The position numbers and the translations under genes are program-made. Source: JASFQI01 sp050115555 (lineage in GTDB: Bacteria > Desulfobacterota > DSM-4660 > Desulfatiglandales > HGW-15). Taken from it: 24,716 bases of DNA. The DNA lies in the NCBI GenBank assembly GCA_050115555.1, contig JASFQI010000028.1, forward strand, positions 1-24,716, written 5' to 3'. The notes under the pieces are model-generated. The model made no database searches and was not told where the DNA came from. It worked only from the letters and a program-made list of their open reading frames with translations. Positions 15,104-22,488 of the stretch are shown here, one piece after another (position 1 is the first letter of the stretch; every line of letters begins with the position of its first letter).

Positions 15104-16066
15104 ATGTTCGAGGTCCTGGAGAGCTCCGCGTTCGTTGCGAGGGAGAGCCGTTTTGTGCGAATCGATTCGGCAGCATTGTCCGTGTTTGCCGGGCGGTTGG
15201 CCGAGACGTCCAACCCGCTCCCTCTGTGGGACACGGTGCACCACTTCACAGGCCCTCCGGAGCGGGTCGCCGCCTACATCCTGGTCCTGGACACCGTCAA
15301 CTTCTGCTTCTGGCCGCCGGCCGGAGAGAGCCGGTGGGAGGTGGAGATCAACGGGCAGCGTGCTTCGGGGTACAACGGGTTTGCCCTGGCGCTTCGGCAC
15401 GCCCTGGAGTCCGGGGTGCCTCTGACGGACGCAGGGTTCCTGGCCGGTCTGACCGGCGAGGGGCTGCGGGCGGTGCTCGGCGGTCACGGGACGCTTCAGC
15501 TCATGGCGGAGCGGGCCGGCGCCCTGCGAGAGCTTGGATGCGTGCTCGAGCGGGATTACCACGGGAAGGCGCACCTCCTCGTGGAGTCGACGCGTGGGTG
15601 GGCCGTGGACCTGGCGCGCCTCCTGGCACGAAAGCTTCCGTCTTTTCGGGATACGGCCGTGTACCGGGAGCGGGCCGTCTACTTCTACAAGCGGGGACAG
15701 ATTGCAGCCGCAGACCTTCATGGCGCCCTCGAGGGCAAGGCCTGGGGCTGTTTCAGGGATCTGGAACGTCTCACGGCGTTTGCGGATTACAAGCTTCCGC
15801 AGGTCCTGCGCGGGTTGGGCATTCTGGTCTACGAGACCTCGCTCGCCGAGCGGGTGGACCGGCAAGAGGCGCTTTTGCCCGGCAGCCCGGAGGAGGTGGA
15901 AATCCGTGCCAACACCATCGTGGCCGTGGACCGCCTTCGGGAGGAGACCAGAAGGCGCGGTCGCCCCCTTCGAGCCTTTGAGATCGACGGGCTCCTCTGG
16001 AACATGGGACAGGACGAAACCTGCCGGGAGCGGCCCTACCACCGCACACGCACCGTGTTCTACTGA
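15104..16066 (+). CDS. Queuosine salvage protein, Qng1/DUF2419 family (queuosine 5'-phosphate N-glycosylase)
   Basis: The 320-residue protein matches the Q-salvage (DUF2419) family. Characterised members hydrolyse queuosine 5'-monophosphate to free the base queuine, which can be reinserted into tRNA. Landmarks are YILVLDTVNFCFWP and YNGFALALRHALESG in the first half, FADYKLPQVLRGLGILVYE in the second, and the family-typical end YHRTRTVFY. I chose ATG 15104 because GGAGGA 15095-15100 lies just upstream; ATG 15041 in the same frame has no ribosome site and falls inside the candidate promoter. The gene stands alone, divergent from oppA and followed 247 nt later by the signalling gene. No tgt, queuine transporter or pre-Q0 gene is in the window, so the link to tRNA modification rests on the family alone. 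Confidence 0.88.
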   Translation: MFEVLESSAFVARESRFVRIDSAALSVFAGRLAETSNPLPLWDTVHHFTGPPERVAAYILVLDTVNFCFWPPAGESRWEVEINGQRASGYNGFALALRHALESGVPLTDAGFLAGLTGEGLRAVLGGHGTLQLMAERAGALRELGCVLERDYHGKAHLLVESTRGWAVDLARLLARKLPSFRDTAVYRERAVYFYKRGQIAAADLHGALEGKAWGCFRDLERLTAFADYKLPQVLRGLGILVYETSLAERVDRQEALLPGSPEEVEIRANTIVAVDRLREETRRRGRPLRAFEIDGLLWNMGQDETCRERPYHRTRTVFY

Positions 16067-16193
16067 GATTGTTCAGAAATTTTCCGGATCATGTCCTTTT
16101 TATTCTCCGCACCTCGCACATTCTTGTCGGGTGCATGATCTGCTTTCCATGGCAGTGAAGAACCCCTGCCCGCATGGCTCCTGGGTGATTCAC

Positions 16194-16223
16194 TTGACAA
16201 TATCTCTGGAGTGGTGGGACAAT
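16194..16223 (+). promoter_or_regulatory. Candidate sigma-70 promoter of the response regulator-kinase gene
   Basis: A perfect -35 box TTGACA (16194-16199) is followed after 18 nt by GACAAT (16218-16223), a 4-of-6 match to the -10 consensus. It lies about 90 nt before the ATG, in a 247-nt gap where I see no other feature. Confidence 0.42.
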
Positions 16224-16313
16224 TTTATCAGTTTTTTCAGATCCCTTCGCTTGGCTTCCTTTGGGTGTCCACTCCAGGGAGACGGGCCGCAAAGGGCGTC
16301 GGAGCCGATCGCC

Positions 16314-17810
16314 ATGGCGGAGAACCCCATAGGGAACGAAACACCCGCACGACACAAGGTCCTGGTGGTGGACGACGATCCGGGCATCTGCAGTCATCTG
16401 GCCGAGGCCATGAGGATCGAGGGCTACGACCCTTGCGTGTGCCATAACCCGGAAGAGGCCCTGGGCATGGCCCGGGCCGGGGCCTTCGGCCTCGTGTTCG
16501 TGGATATCCATCTCCCGGGCATGAGCGGGCTTGACCTGGCCTCCCGGCTTCGAGAGGAGGATCCGGAACGTGAGGTCGTGTTCATCACGGGATACGGCAA
16601 CTTTGACAGTGTGCTCCGGGCGATCAAGATCGGCGCCTACGACTACCTGAGAAAACCCTTTGATTTCAGCGAGCTGAACCTCTGCCTTCGGCGATACCAG
16701 GAGAGGCAGGAGCTCAAGGAGAAGGCGCGTTCGGCGGAGAGGCGGTACTTCGATCTGGTGCAGAACGTCCCTCTCCTCATCTGGGTGCTGGGCCGGGACC
16801 ACGCGCTGGAGTTCGTGAACGAGACGTGCAGAAGCATGCTCGGATTCGCCCCGGAGGAGGCGACCGGCAGGCCGGGCTGGTTCCTGGAGCGGATTCACCC
16901 ATCGGATCGCGAGCGCATTCGGCGTGTCCTGGAGGACGGGTTCGAATCGCCGGCCACTGCCTTCAGTGCCGAGTTCCGCCTGATGCATCGGAACGGTAGC
17001 ATCCTCCATGCCCTTCTCAAGTCCCTGCCCCACGGAGATTCCGAAGAATTCGACCGCAACCGGCTGGAAGGCGTGGTGGTGGACATCACGGACCGGGTTC
17101 TGCTCGAAAAGGCCCTGGTGCAGCGCGAAAAGGTCAAGACCCTGGGTGCCGTTTCCGCGGAGGTGGCGCATGAGATTCGCAACCCCCTGGTGTCCATCGG
17201 GGGATTTGCCAGGCGGCTCCAGGAGAAATGCCCTGAGATCCCCGAGGGGGAGATCATTCTGAACGAATCCCGCAGGCTGGAGCGAATCCTGGACCGCATT
17301 CGGGATTACCTGAAGCCTGTGGAGATCCGCGCACAACCCTGTTCTGTCAACGAGGCGATTCGTGCGTGCGTCGAGATCCTGGAGCGAGACGCGGGAGAGC
17401 AGCGGGCCGCCCTGGCCCTGGACCTGGACGAATCGATTCCTCCGGTTCATGCCGACCCGGACGCCTTGACCGAAACGCTGATCACCCTTGTTCGAAGAGC
17501 GTTGGCGTCCATGGACGAGGGGGACGCGCTGTCCCTGCAAAGCTCGGAGAGTGTCCAGAACGTTCAGGTCTTCCTTCGAGGCCGAATCATGCAAAAGAAG
17601 TTCGGGAACTTTGAGGAGCTACTGCTTCCGTTCGACGAAGGCGGGGAGGGCTTGGGGCTTCCCCTCAGCTACAAGATGCTGCGCCACATGGGAGGGCTTC
17701 TGAGCTGCGAGCGGGAAGGGGATGAGGTTGTATTCACGGTCTCACTCCCCAAGTGGGAAGCCGCCGCAGCATCGCAGGTTCGTGAGGCGGGCGAGCCCCC
17801 GGTATCCTGA
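16314..17810 (+). CDS. Response regulator-PAS-histidine kinase hybrid with a degenerate ATPase domain
   Basis: The 498-residue cytoplasmic signalling protein has no membrane helix. An N-terminal receiver (residues 14-130) keeps the acidic pocket (Asp20-22), the phospho-acceptor Asp64 in FVDIHLPGMSG, Thr92 and Lys114. A PAS domain follows (about 140-265: LIWVLGRDHALEFVNETC to VVVDITDR). Then comes a HisKA helix with the phospho-acceptor His286 in VAHEIRNPLVSIGG. The C-terminal HATPase region begins with the usual ADPDAL and ends HMGGLLSCEREGDEVVFTVS. However, both N-box asparagines are replaced (ITLVRRALASM), the DxGxG motif is absent, and only GEGLGLPLSYKML resembles the G2 box. It may be catalytically dead or act as a phosphotransfer or scaffold protein. 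ATG 16314 has GGAG 9 nt upstream; an in-frame ATG at 16149 is unlikely. No partner regulator is adjacent. Confidence 0.87.
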   Translation: MAENPIGNETPARHKVLVVDDDPGICSHLAEAMRIEGYDPCVCHNPEEALGMARAGAFGLVFVDIHLPGMSGLDLASRLREEDPEREVVFITGYGNFDSVLRAIKIGAYDYLRKPFDFSELNLCLRRYQERQELKEKARSAERRYFDLVQNVPLLIWVLGRDHALEFVNETCRSMLGFAPEEATGRPGWFLERIHPSDRERIRRVLEDGFESPATAFSAEFRLMHRNGSILHALLKSLPHGDSEEFDRNRLEGVVVDITDRVLLEKALVQREKVKTLGAVSAEVAHEIRNPLVSIGGFARRLQEKCPEIPEGEIILNESRRLERILDRIRDYLKPVEIRAQPCSVNEAIRACVEILERDAGEQRAALALDLDESIPPVHADPDALTETLITLVRRALASMDEGDALSLQSSESVQNVQVFLRGRIMQKKFGNFEELLLPFDEGGEGLGLPLSYKMLRHMGGLLSCEREGDEVVFTVSLPKWEAAAASQVREAGEPPVS

Positions 17811-17839
17811 CGCCTCGTCTTCACGCGGCTTTCGCCTTT

Positions 17840-17873
17840 GCCGTGCAGCGCTCCGCAGGGAACGCTGCACGGC
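17840..17873. terminator. Perfect inverted repeat between convergent genes
   Basis: GCCGTGCAGCG (17840-17850) pairs with CGCTGCACGGC (17863-17873), an 11-bp GC-rich stem with a 12-nt loop. It lies 30 nt after the kinase stop and 32 nt after the ahcY stop on the other strand. The position fits a shared bidirectional terminator, but neither side has a clear U-run. Confidence 0.5.
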
Positions 17874-17904
17874 TCAGATGAAAGGGGTGAGGAGCCCGGA
17901 ACGT

Positions 17905-19230
17905 CTACGTGCCCATTTCCCAGGACGAGAGGTACTTTTCCTGCTCCGGCGTCAGGCGGTCGATGGAGACGCCCATGGACGCCAGCTTGAGCCGGGCGAT
18001 TTCCCGATCGATCTCCTTGGGCACGGGGTAAACCTGCTTTTTCAGGCTGTCGTGATGTGCGGCCATGTGCTCCGCGGAAAGGGCCTGGTTGGCAAAGCTC
18101 ATGTCCATCACGCTGGAAGGGTGCCCTTCGGCTGCCGCCAGGTTGATGAGCCGGCCTTCCCCCAGCACGTAAATCCGCTTGCCGTCCTTCAGGGTGAACT
18201 CCTCCACAAACGGGCGAATTTCCCTCCGGTCCGTTGCGGCCTCCTTGAGCCCGGGCAGGTCCAGCTCCACGTCGAAGTGACCCGAGTTGGCCACGATGGC
18301 GCCGTCCTTCATGGCCAGAAAGTGCTCCTTGCGGATCACATTGATGTCCCCTGTCAGGGTGCAGAAGAAATCGCCCAGCGGGGTCGCTTCCGCGATGGGC
18401 ATGACCGGATAGCCGTCCATGACGGCTTCCAGGGCCCGGAGGGGCTCCACCTCACAGATGACCACCTGGGCTCCGTGTCCCTTGGCCCGCATGGCCACAC
18501 CACGGCCGCACCACCCGTACCCGCTCACCACGAAGGTGCTCCCGGCCAGCAGACGGTTGGTAGCGCGCAGGATGCCGTCCACCGTGCTCTGCCCGGTTCC
18601 GTACCGGTTGTCGAACAGGTGCTTGGTGTCTGCATCGTTTACCGAGATGATCGGGAACTGAAGCACACCGTCCCGCTCCATGCTCCGCAGCCGGATCACG
18701 CCGGTGGTGGTCTCCTCGGTCCCGCCGAGCACCCCTTGCAGCAGCTCGCGTCGTTCCTCCGCGGAGAGCCCCTTGGCCCAGGCCGCCACGCCCGGGTCCA
18801 GCTCGTCCCACTTTTCCAGGGCAATGAAGTGAAGCGAGCTCACCAGGTCGGCCCCGTCGTCCATGGTCAGATGGGGACGGTGCTTGAGTGCGGAAAGGAT
18901 GTGGTCGTAATAGGTCGCGTGATCCTCTCCCTTGATGGCGAACACGGGGATCTCGTCATCCGCCACCAGGGCGGCGGCCACGTCGTCCTGGGTGGAGAGG
19001 GGGTTGGATGCGCAGGCCGTCACACTTGCACCGCCCGCCTTGAGCGTGCGGAGGAGCAGGCCGGTCTCCGTGGTGATGTGGAGGCACGCGGAGATCCGGA
19101 GCCCTTCCAGGGGCCTCTCTCGGGTGAAGCGCTCCCGAATCGTCGCGAGAACGGGTGCGCTCATGCCGGCCCACTCGATGCGAAGGCGCCCCTGAGGCGC
19201 CAGGTTGATGTCGCGAATGTCGTAGTCCAT
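17905..19230 (-). CDS. ahcY: Adenosylhomocysteinase (S-adenosyl-L-homocysteine hydrolase)
   Basis: The 441-residue NAD-dependent cytoplasmic enzyme splits S-adenosylhomocysteine into adenosine and homocysteine, relieving product inhibition of methyltransferases. Seen in order: substrate residues in CLHITTETGLLLRTL (49-63), MDDGAD (123-128), EETTTG near 172, the catalytic block NDADTKHLFDNRYGTGQSTV (198-217), the NAD loop SGYGWCGRG (236-244), and the C-terminal signature INLAAAEGHPSSVMDMSFAN. The CLHITTET form recalls archaeal and Thermotoga-type enzymes. ATG 19230 is chosen because GGAGAGGAA lies just upstream; TTG 19245 in frame is less likely. metK ends 80 nt before it, and the two were probably one transcription unit. 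The spacer contains a solo decamer array. Confidence 0.96.
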   Translation of the reverse strand: MDYDIRDINLAPQGRLRIEWAGMSAPVLATIRERFTRERPLEGLRISACLHITTETGLLLRTLKAGGASVTACASNPLSTQDDVAAALVADDEIPVFAIKGEDHATYYDHILSALKHRPHLTMDDGADLVSSLHFIALEKWDELDPGVAAWAKGLSAEERRELLQGVLGGTEETTTGVIRLRSMERDGVLQFPIISVNDADTKHLFDNRYGTGQSTVDGILRATNRLLAGSTFVVSGYGWCGRGVAMRAKGHGAQVVICEVEPLRALEAVMDGYPVMPIAEATPLGDFFCTLTGDINVIRKEHFLAMKDGAIVANSGHFDVELDLPGLKEAATDRREIRPFVEEFTLKDGKRIYVLGEGRLINLAAAEGHPSSVMDMSFANQALSAEHMAAHHDSLKKQVYPVPKEIDREIARLKLASMGVSIDRLTPEQEKYLSSWEMGT

Positions 19231-19252
19231 GGGTTTCCTCTCCAAATTTCTA

Positions 19253-19285
19253 AATGATCTAGAGTGATCTAAAGTGATCTAGAGT
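19253..19285 (-). repeat. Solo decamer array matching the cassette ends
   Basis: Three tandem units AATGATCTAG, AGTGATCTAA and AGTGATCTAG (19253-19282) occupy the metK-ahcY spacer. Bases 19258-19283 match 10487-10512, the right end of the four-helix-bundle cassette, exactly over 26 nt in opposite orientation. No four-helix-bundle gene or second array is present here. Confidence 0.75.
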
Positions 19286-19310
19286 GTGAACATCTTTTTT
19301 CTTCCGGCCT

Positions 19311-20474
19311 CTACTTCACGGCGCGTTTCAAATCCTCCACCAGATCCGTCTTCTCCCAGGTGAGCTCCGGGAGTTCCCGACCGAAGTGGCCGTAGTTGCT
19401 CGTCTTCCGGTAGATCGGTCTCAGGAGGTCCAGGCGCTCGATAATCGCGGCCGGCCGCAGGTCGAAGTGTTTCCGTACGATCTGGGTCAGCTCACGGCTG
19501 GGCATCACTCCCGTGCCGTAAGCACCCACCGTGACGGAGACCGGCTCGGCCCGACCGATGGTGTAGGCGATCTGGACCTCGCATTTCTCGGCCAGCCCTG
19601 CCGCCACGATGTTCTTCACGATGTACCGGCACATGTAGGAAGCGCTACGGTCCACCTTGGAGGGGTCCTTGCCCGAAAAGGCGCCGCCGCCGTGGTATCC
19701 GAAGCCGCCGTAGGTGTCCATGATGATCTTACGCCCGGTCAGGCCGCAGTCGCCCATGGGACCTCCGACCACGAACCGGCCGGTGGTGTTGATGAAGATC
19801 TCAGTGGCCTTAGTCAGCATGCTCTCCGGTATGACCTTTTTGATCACCTCTTCAATGATCGCCTCCCGGAGCGTGTCGTAGTCCACGTCAGGGCTGTGCT
19901 GGGCCGCGATCACCACCGTGTGCGCATGAACGGGTTTTCCGTCTACGTACTCCACCGTGACCTGAGATTTTCCGTCCGGTCGCAGCCAGGGAAGCTTCCC
20001 GGACTTGCGTACATGGGCCAGACGTTGGGTCAGCCCGTGGGCGAGATAAAGGGGCATGGGCATCAGGGTGGGGGTATCCTTGCACGCGTACCCGAACATC
20101 AGGCCCTGGTCGCCGGCGCCCTGTTCCTTGAACATGCCTTCCCCGTTCACGCCCATGGCAATGTCCGGGGACTGCTTGTCGATGGAGGAGAGCACCGCGC
20201 AGGTCTCCCAGTCAAAGCCCATGGACGAGTTCTTGTACCCGATATCACGAATCGTGGACCGCACCACGTCGGGCATGTCCACGTAGGCCGAGGAGGTGAT
20301 CTCGCCGGCAATGATGGCCATGCCCGTGGTGACCAGGGTCTCGCAGGCTACGCGGGAGTGTTCGTCCTGCTCGAGGAGCGCGTCCAGGATGCGGTCTGAG
20401 ATCTGGTCCGCCACCTTGTCCGGGTGGCCCTCGGTTACGGATTCGGATGTAAACAGGAAGTTTTCGGTTTTCAT
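19311..20474 (-). CDS. metK: S-adenosylmethionine synthetase (methionine adenosyltransferase)
   Basis: The 387-residue enzyme makes SAM from methionine and ATP. It shows the N-terminal SVTEGHPDKVADQISDRILD, the signature GAGDQG (119-124), the phosphate-binding GGGAFSGKD (262-270) and the metal- and potassium-binding acidic residues expected for the bacterial form. The length is normal. ATG 20474 is preceded by a strong AAGGAGG (20480-20486) at 5-nt spacing. ahcY follows on the same strand, so synthesis of SAM and removal of its by-product are coupled. The 146-nt leader up to the MITE-like copy B shows no SAM-I, SAM-II or SAH riboswitch consensus that I can recognise. Confidence 0.98.
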   Translation of the reverse strand: MKTENFLFTSESVTEGHPDKVADQISDRILDALLEQDEHSRVACETLVTTGMAIIAGEITSSAYVDMPDVVRSTIRDIGYKNSSMGFDWETCAVLSSIDKQSPDIAMGVNGEGMFKEQGAGDQGLMFGYACKDTPTLMPMPLYLAHGLTQRLAHVRKSGKLPWLRPDGKSQVTVEYVDGKPVHAHTVVIAAQHSPDVDYDTLREAIIEEVIKKVIPESMLTKATEIFINTTGRFVVGGPMGDCGLTGRKIIMDTYGGFGYHGGGAFSGKDPSKVDRSASYMCRYIVKNIVAAGLAEKCEVQIAYTIGRAEPVSVTVGAYGTGVMPSRELTQIVRKHFDLRPAAIIERLDLLRPIYRKTSNYGHFGRELPELTWEKTDLVEDLKRAVK

Positions 20475-20620
20475 GAGATCCTCCTTTCCAGGATCGTGGA
20501 ATATGCGTCGGTTGCCCGCTTCTTGCGCTCCGGTTTGTTCAAGGAATCGATCCGGGCTGTTCAGGATCTTCCGCGCCAGGTTTCGGGACGTTTCCGAGAA
20601 CGGGTCACGACGCTTGAATT

Positions 20621-20726
20621 TTGACGGTCTCGCAAAAATCCGCTAGACCGCCTGTTGGCTGCACTTGAGTCACTGGAATCGTCACAGGCAAATCTCTAGA
20701 TCACGGGCTTTTCGCGTCTCCATCAC
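20621..20726 (+). mobile_element. MITE-like inverted-repeat element, copy B
   Basis: This is the 106-bp counterpart of the element at 14901-15006, gap-free and about 87 percent identical by eye. The ends TTGACGGTCTCGCAAAAA and (read inward) GATGGAGACGCGAAAAG are imperfect inverted repeats. Flanks AATTTT (20617-20622) and ACTTTT (20725-20730) could be a decayed target duplication. It overlaps the 3' end of panC and supplies its last codons and stop. Confidence 0.72.
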
Positions 20727-21567
20727 TTTTCAAAATGCAGTTGTCAATGAGCCGGGCCTTGCCCACTCGAACGGCCAGGGCAAGGAGGGCCTCGTTTTCA
20801 ATGGTCTCAAGGTCCTCCAGGGTGTTCGGATCGCAGAGGTGCACGTAATCGATTCGAGTAAAGGGTCGGCTCTGGATTTCACTTTCCACCATCTCGCGAA
20901 GGGTTGCCGCATTGCACTCGCCCTGGGTCAGCCTGTCCTGGGCCAGGGCCAGGGCCCGGCTCAGAGAGAGGGCCGACTCACGCTCCTCGAGCGAGAGGTA
21001 GCTGTTTCTGGAGCTCATGGCGAGGCCGTCGGGTTCCCGCACCGTGGGGACGCCGATGATCTCGATATCCATGTTCAGGTCGCGGACCATGCGGCTGATC
21101 ACGGCGAGCTGCTGATAATCCTTCTGCCCGAAAACGGCCAGATGAGGTTTGACAATGTGAAAGAGCTTGGCCACCACCGTGGTGACCCCGTCGAAGTGCC
21201 CGGGACGCGAGAGACCGCACAAATGCTGTGTGAGGCGTCGAACGCGGACCTCGGTCTGGTATCCCTCCGGATACATGTCTTCGGCGGACGGGACGAAAAC
21301 GCAGTCCACGCCGACCTCCCTGGCCTTGGACAGGTCCCCGTCCAGGTCTCGGGGATAGGCGTTCAGGTCTTCCCCTTCTCCGAACTGGGTGGGATTCACG
21401 AACAGGCTCACCACCACGGTGTCCGAGTACTTGCGGGTCACCCGCATGAGCTCCAGGTGGCCTTCGTGGAAAAACCCCATGGTGGGGACCAGTCCCACGG
21501 TGTTCCCGGTCATGCGGACGCTCTCGCTGAGCACCTGCATCTCTTCGACGGTCTCGATCCGCTGCAC
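20701..21567 (-). CDS. panC: Pantothenate synthetase (pantoate-beta-alanine ligase)
   Basis: The 288-residue enzyme joins pantoate and beta-alanine using ATP, the last step of vitamin B5 synthesis. ATP-site motifs are PTMGFFHEGH (28-37, the HIGH-like motif) and LAMSSRNSYLS (the KMSKS-like loop). FVNPTQFG, GVTTVVAKLFHIVKPHLAVFG and DYQQL are further landmarks. The start is GTG 21567, with a purine-rich GGAAGGAAAGG upstream; it gives the usual N-terminus. The last seven codons (DGDAKSP) and the stop TGA lie within MITE-like copy B, so the native C-terminus seems to have been replaced after RLIDNCIL. The core fold ends before this point, so activity is probably kept. panC follows the deoxynucleoside kinase gene by 62 nt. 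Confidence 0.96.
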   Translation of the reverse strand: MQRIETVEEMQVLSESVRMTGNTVGLVPTMGFFHEGHLELMRVTRKYSDTVVVSLFVNPTQFGEGEDLNAYPRDLDGDLSKAREVGVDCVFVPSAEDMYPEGYQTEVRVRRLTQHLCGLSRPGHFDGVTTVVAKLFHIVKPHLAVFGQKDYQQLAVISRMVRDLNMDIEIIGVPTVREPDGLAMSSRNSYLSLEERESALSLSRALALAQDRLTQGECNAATLREMVESEIQSRPFTRIDYVHLCDPNTLEDLETIENEALLALAVRVGKARLIDNCILKSDGDAKSP

Positions 21568-21629
21568 GCTCGCCTTTCCTTCCGATGCGTCTTCTATCGG
21601 AGCTTCTGCTCAGGAGCTCCCCGCCGCCC

Positions 21630-22289
21630 TCAATCCGTGTTCTTGATCGGCACGTAGTACTGGGTGCCGGATTTCATGTCCATAATGCGGTCCACAAGAT
21701 CTTCAAAGTCCTCGGGAAAATGGACGAAGTCGATTTCCGTTGCGTTCACCACCAGGAGTGGTGCGTCCGTGTAATGGAAGAAGAAGTCGTTGAAGGACCG
21801 ATTGATCTCCTCCAGGTATTTCATGTTCACACTCCGCTCGAACTTGCGGCCCCGGTTTCGAATTCGTTCCATCAGGACAGAGGTCTGCGCCTGGAGGAAG
21901 ATGACCAGGTCGGGCGGAGGAACCCGGCTCCTCAAGTGGCGGTAGAGCTGGTCGTAAAGCCAGAACTCCCTTTCGTCCAGGTTGGTACGGGCGAAGATCC
22001 GGTCTTTGTCGAAGAGGTAGTCCGTGATCAGAAGCCGGTTGAAGAGACCGATCTGGCCCGCCTCCTGGGCATGCTGATACCGCCGGAGGAGAAAGAAGAT
22101 CTGAGTCTGGAAGGCGTACTTTTTCGGGCTGCGGTAAAACTCGGCCAGGAACGGATTCTCCTCCACGTCCTCGAGCAGGGTTTCGGCGTCGAGCCGCTCG
22201 GCAAGCATGCGCGCCAGACTGGTCTTCCCGACCCCCAGGGGGCCTTCGATGACGATGTGGTGATGAGGGATGTCGTGCGTCGTTTGCAT
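21630..22289 (-). CDS. Deoxynucleoside kinase family protein (deoxyadenosine/deoxyguanosine kinase-like)
   Basis: The 219-residue cytoplasmic kinase would phosphorylate deoxynucleosides for salvage. The P-loop is GPLGVGKTS (16-24). EENPFLAEFY, the FFLLRRYQ helix, ITDYLFDKDRIFA (in the place of the usual DRS motif) and the LID arginines in RIRNRGRKFERS follow in family order. ATG 22289 gives a compact N-terminus before the P-loop strand; a GTG at 22319 in frame is possible. It lies between rsmA and panC. In related bacteria a gene of this type often sits beside panC or folK, an association I know from memory. Substrate preference (dA, dG or dC) cannot be told from sequence alone. Confidence 0.87.
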   Translation of the reverse strand: MQTTHDIPHHHIVIEGPLGVGKTSLARMLAERLDAETLLEDVEENPFLAEFYRSPKKYAFQTQIFFLLRRYQHAQEAGQIGLFNRLLITDYLFDKDRIFARTNLDEREFWLYDQLYRHLRSRVPPPDLVIFLQAQTSVLMERIRNRGRKFERSVNMKYLEEINRSFNDFFFHYTDAPLLVVNATEIDFVHFPEDFEDLVDRIMDMKSGTQYYVPIKNTD

Positions 22290-22369
22290 GATCCGTTTCC
22301 GTTCTCGTTTTCCTTGCACGCAGCGTGGGGCTGGAACGGGCCCGGTATTATTTCCAGAAAAATTTCAAT

Positions 22370-22398
22370 TCCCTATCACTCGCCGGGACCTTTGTCAA
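22370..22398 (-). promoter_or_regulatory. Candidate promoter of the deoxynucleoside kinase-panC unit
   Basis: On the minus strand, a perfect TTGACA (complement of 22393-22398) and TAGGGA (complement of 22370-22375) are 17 nt apart. Initiation would fall about 75 nt before the kinase ATG. It lies in the 199-nt spacer after rsmA, where I see no other gene. Confidence 0.5.
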
Positions 22399-22488
22399 GG
22401 ATGGCTCAAGTCCGGCCGTCTCTCCCTCGCACAGGGTAAAGATGCGTCGCTCGTGCATTCTCCTTCCCCATTTCTTCAGGAGATCCGT

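Noticed and set aside
20475..20622. Possible SAM or SAH riboswitch upstream of metK
   Set aside because: I looked for the conserved cores of SAM-I, SAM-II and SAH elements on the minus strand and found none; only ordinary GC-rich sequence and the ribosome site are visible.
22348..22458. Small minus-strand frame of 36 codons after rsmA, preceded by AAGGAG
   Set aside because: The purine box is only about 2 nt from the ATG, the peptide has no recognisable feature, and the frame overlaps the candidate promoter of the deoxynucleoside kinase gene.
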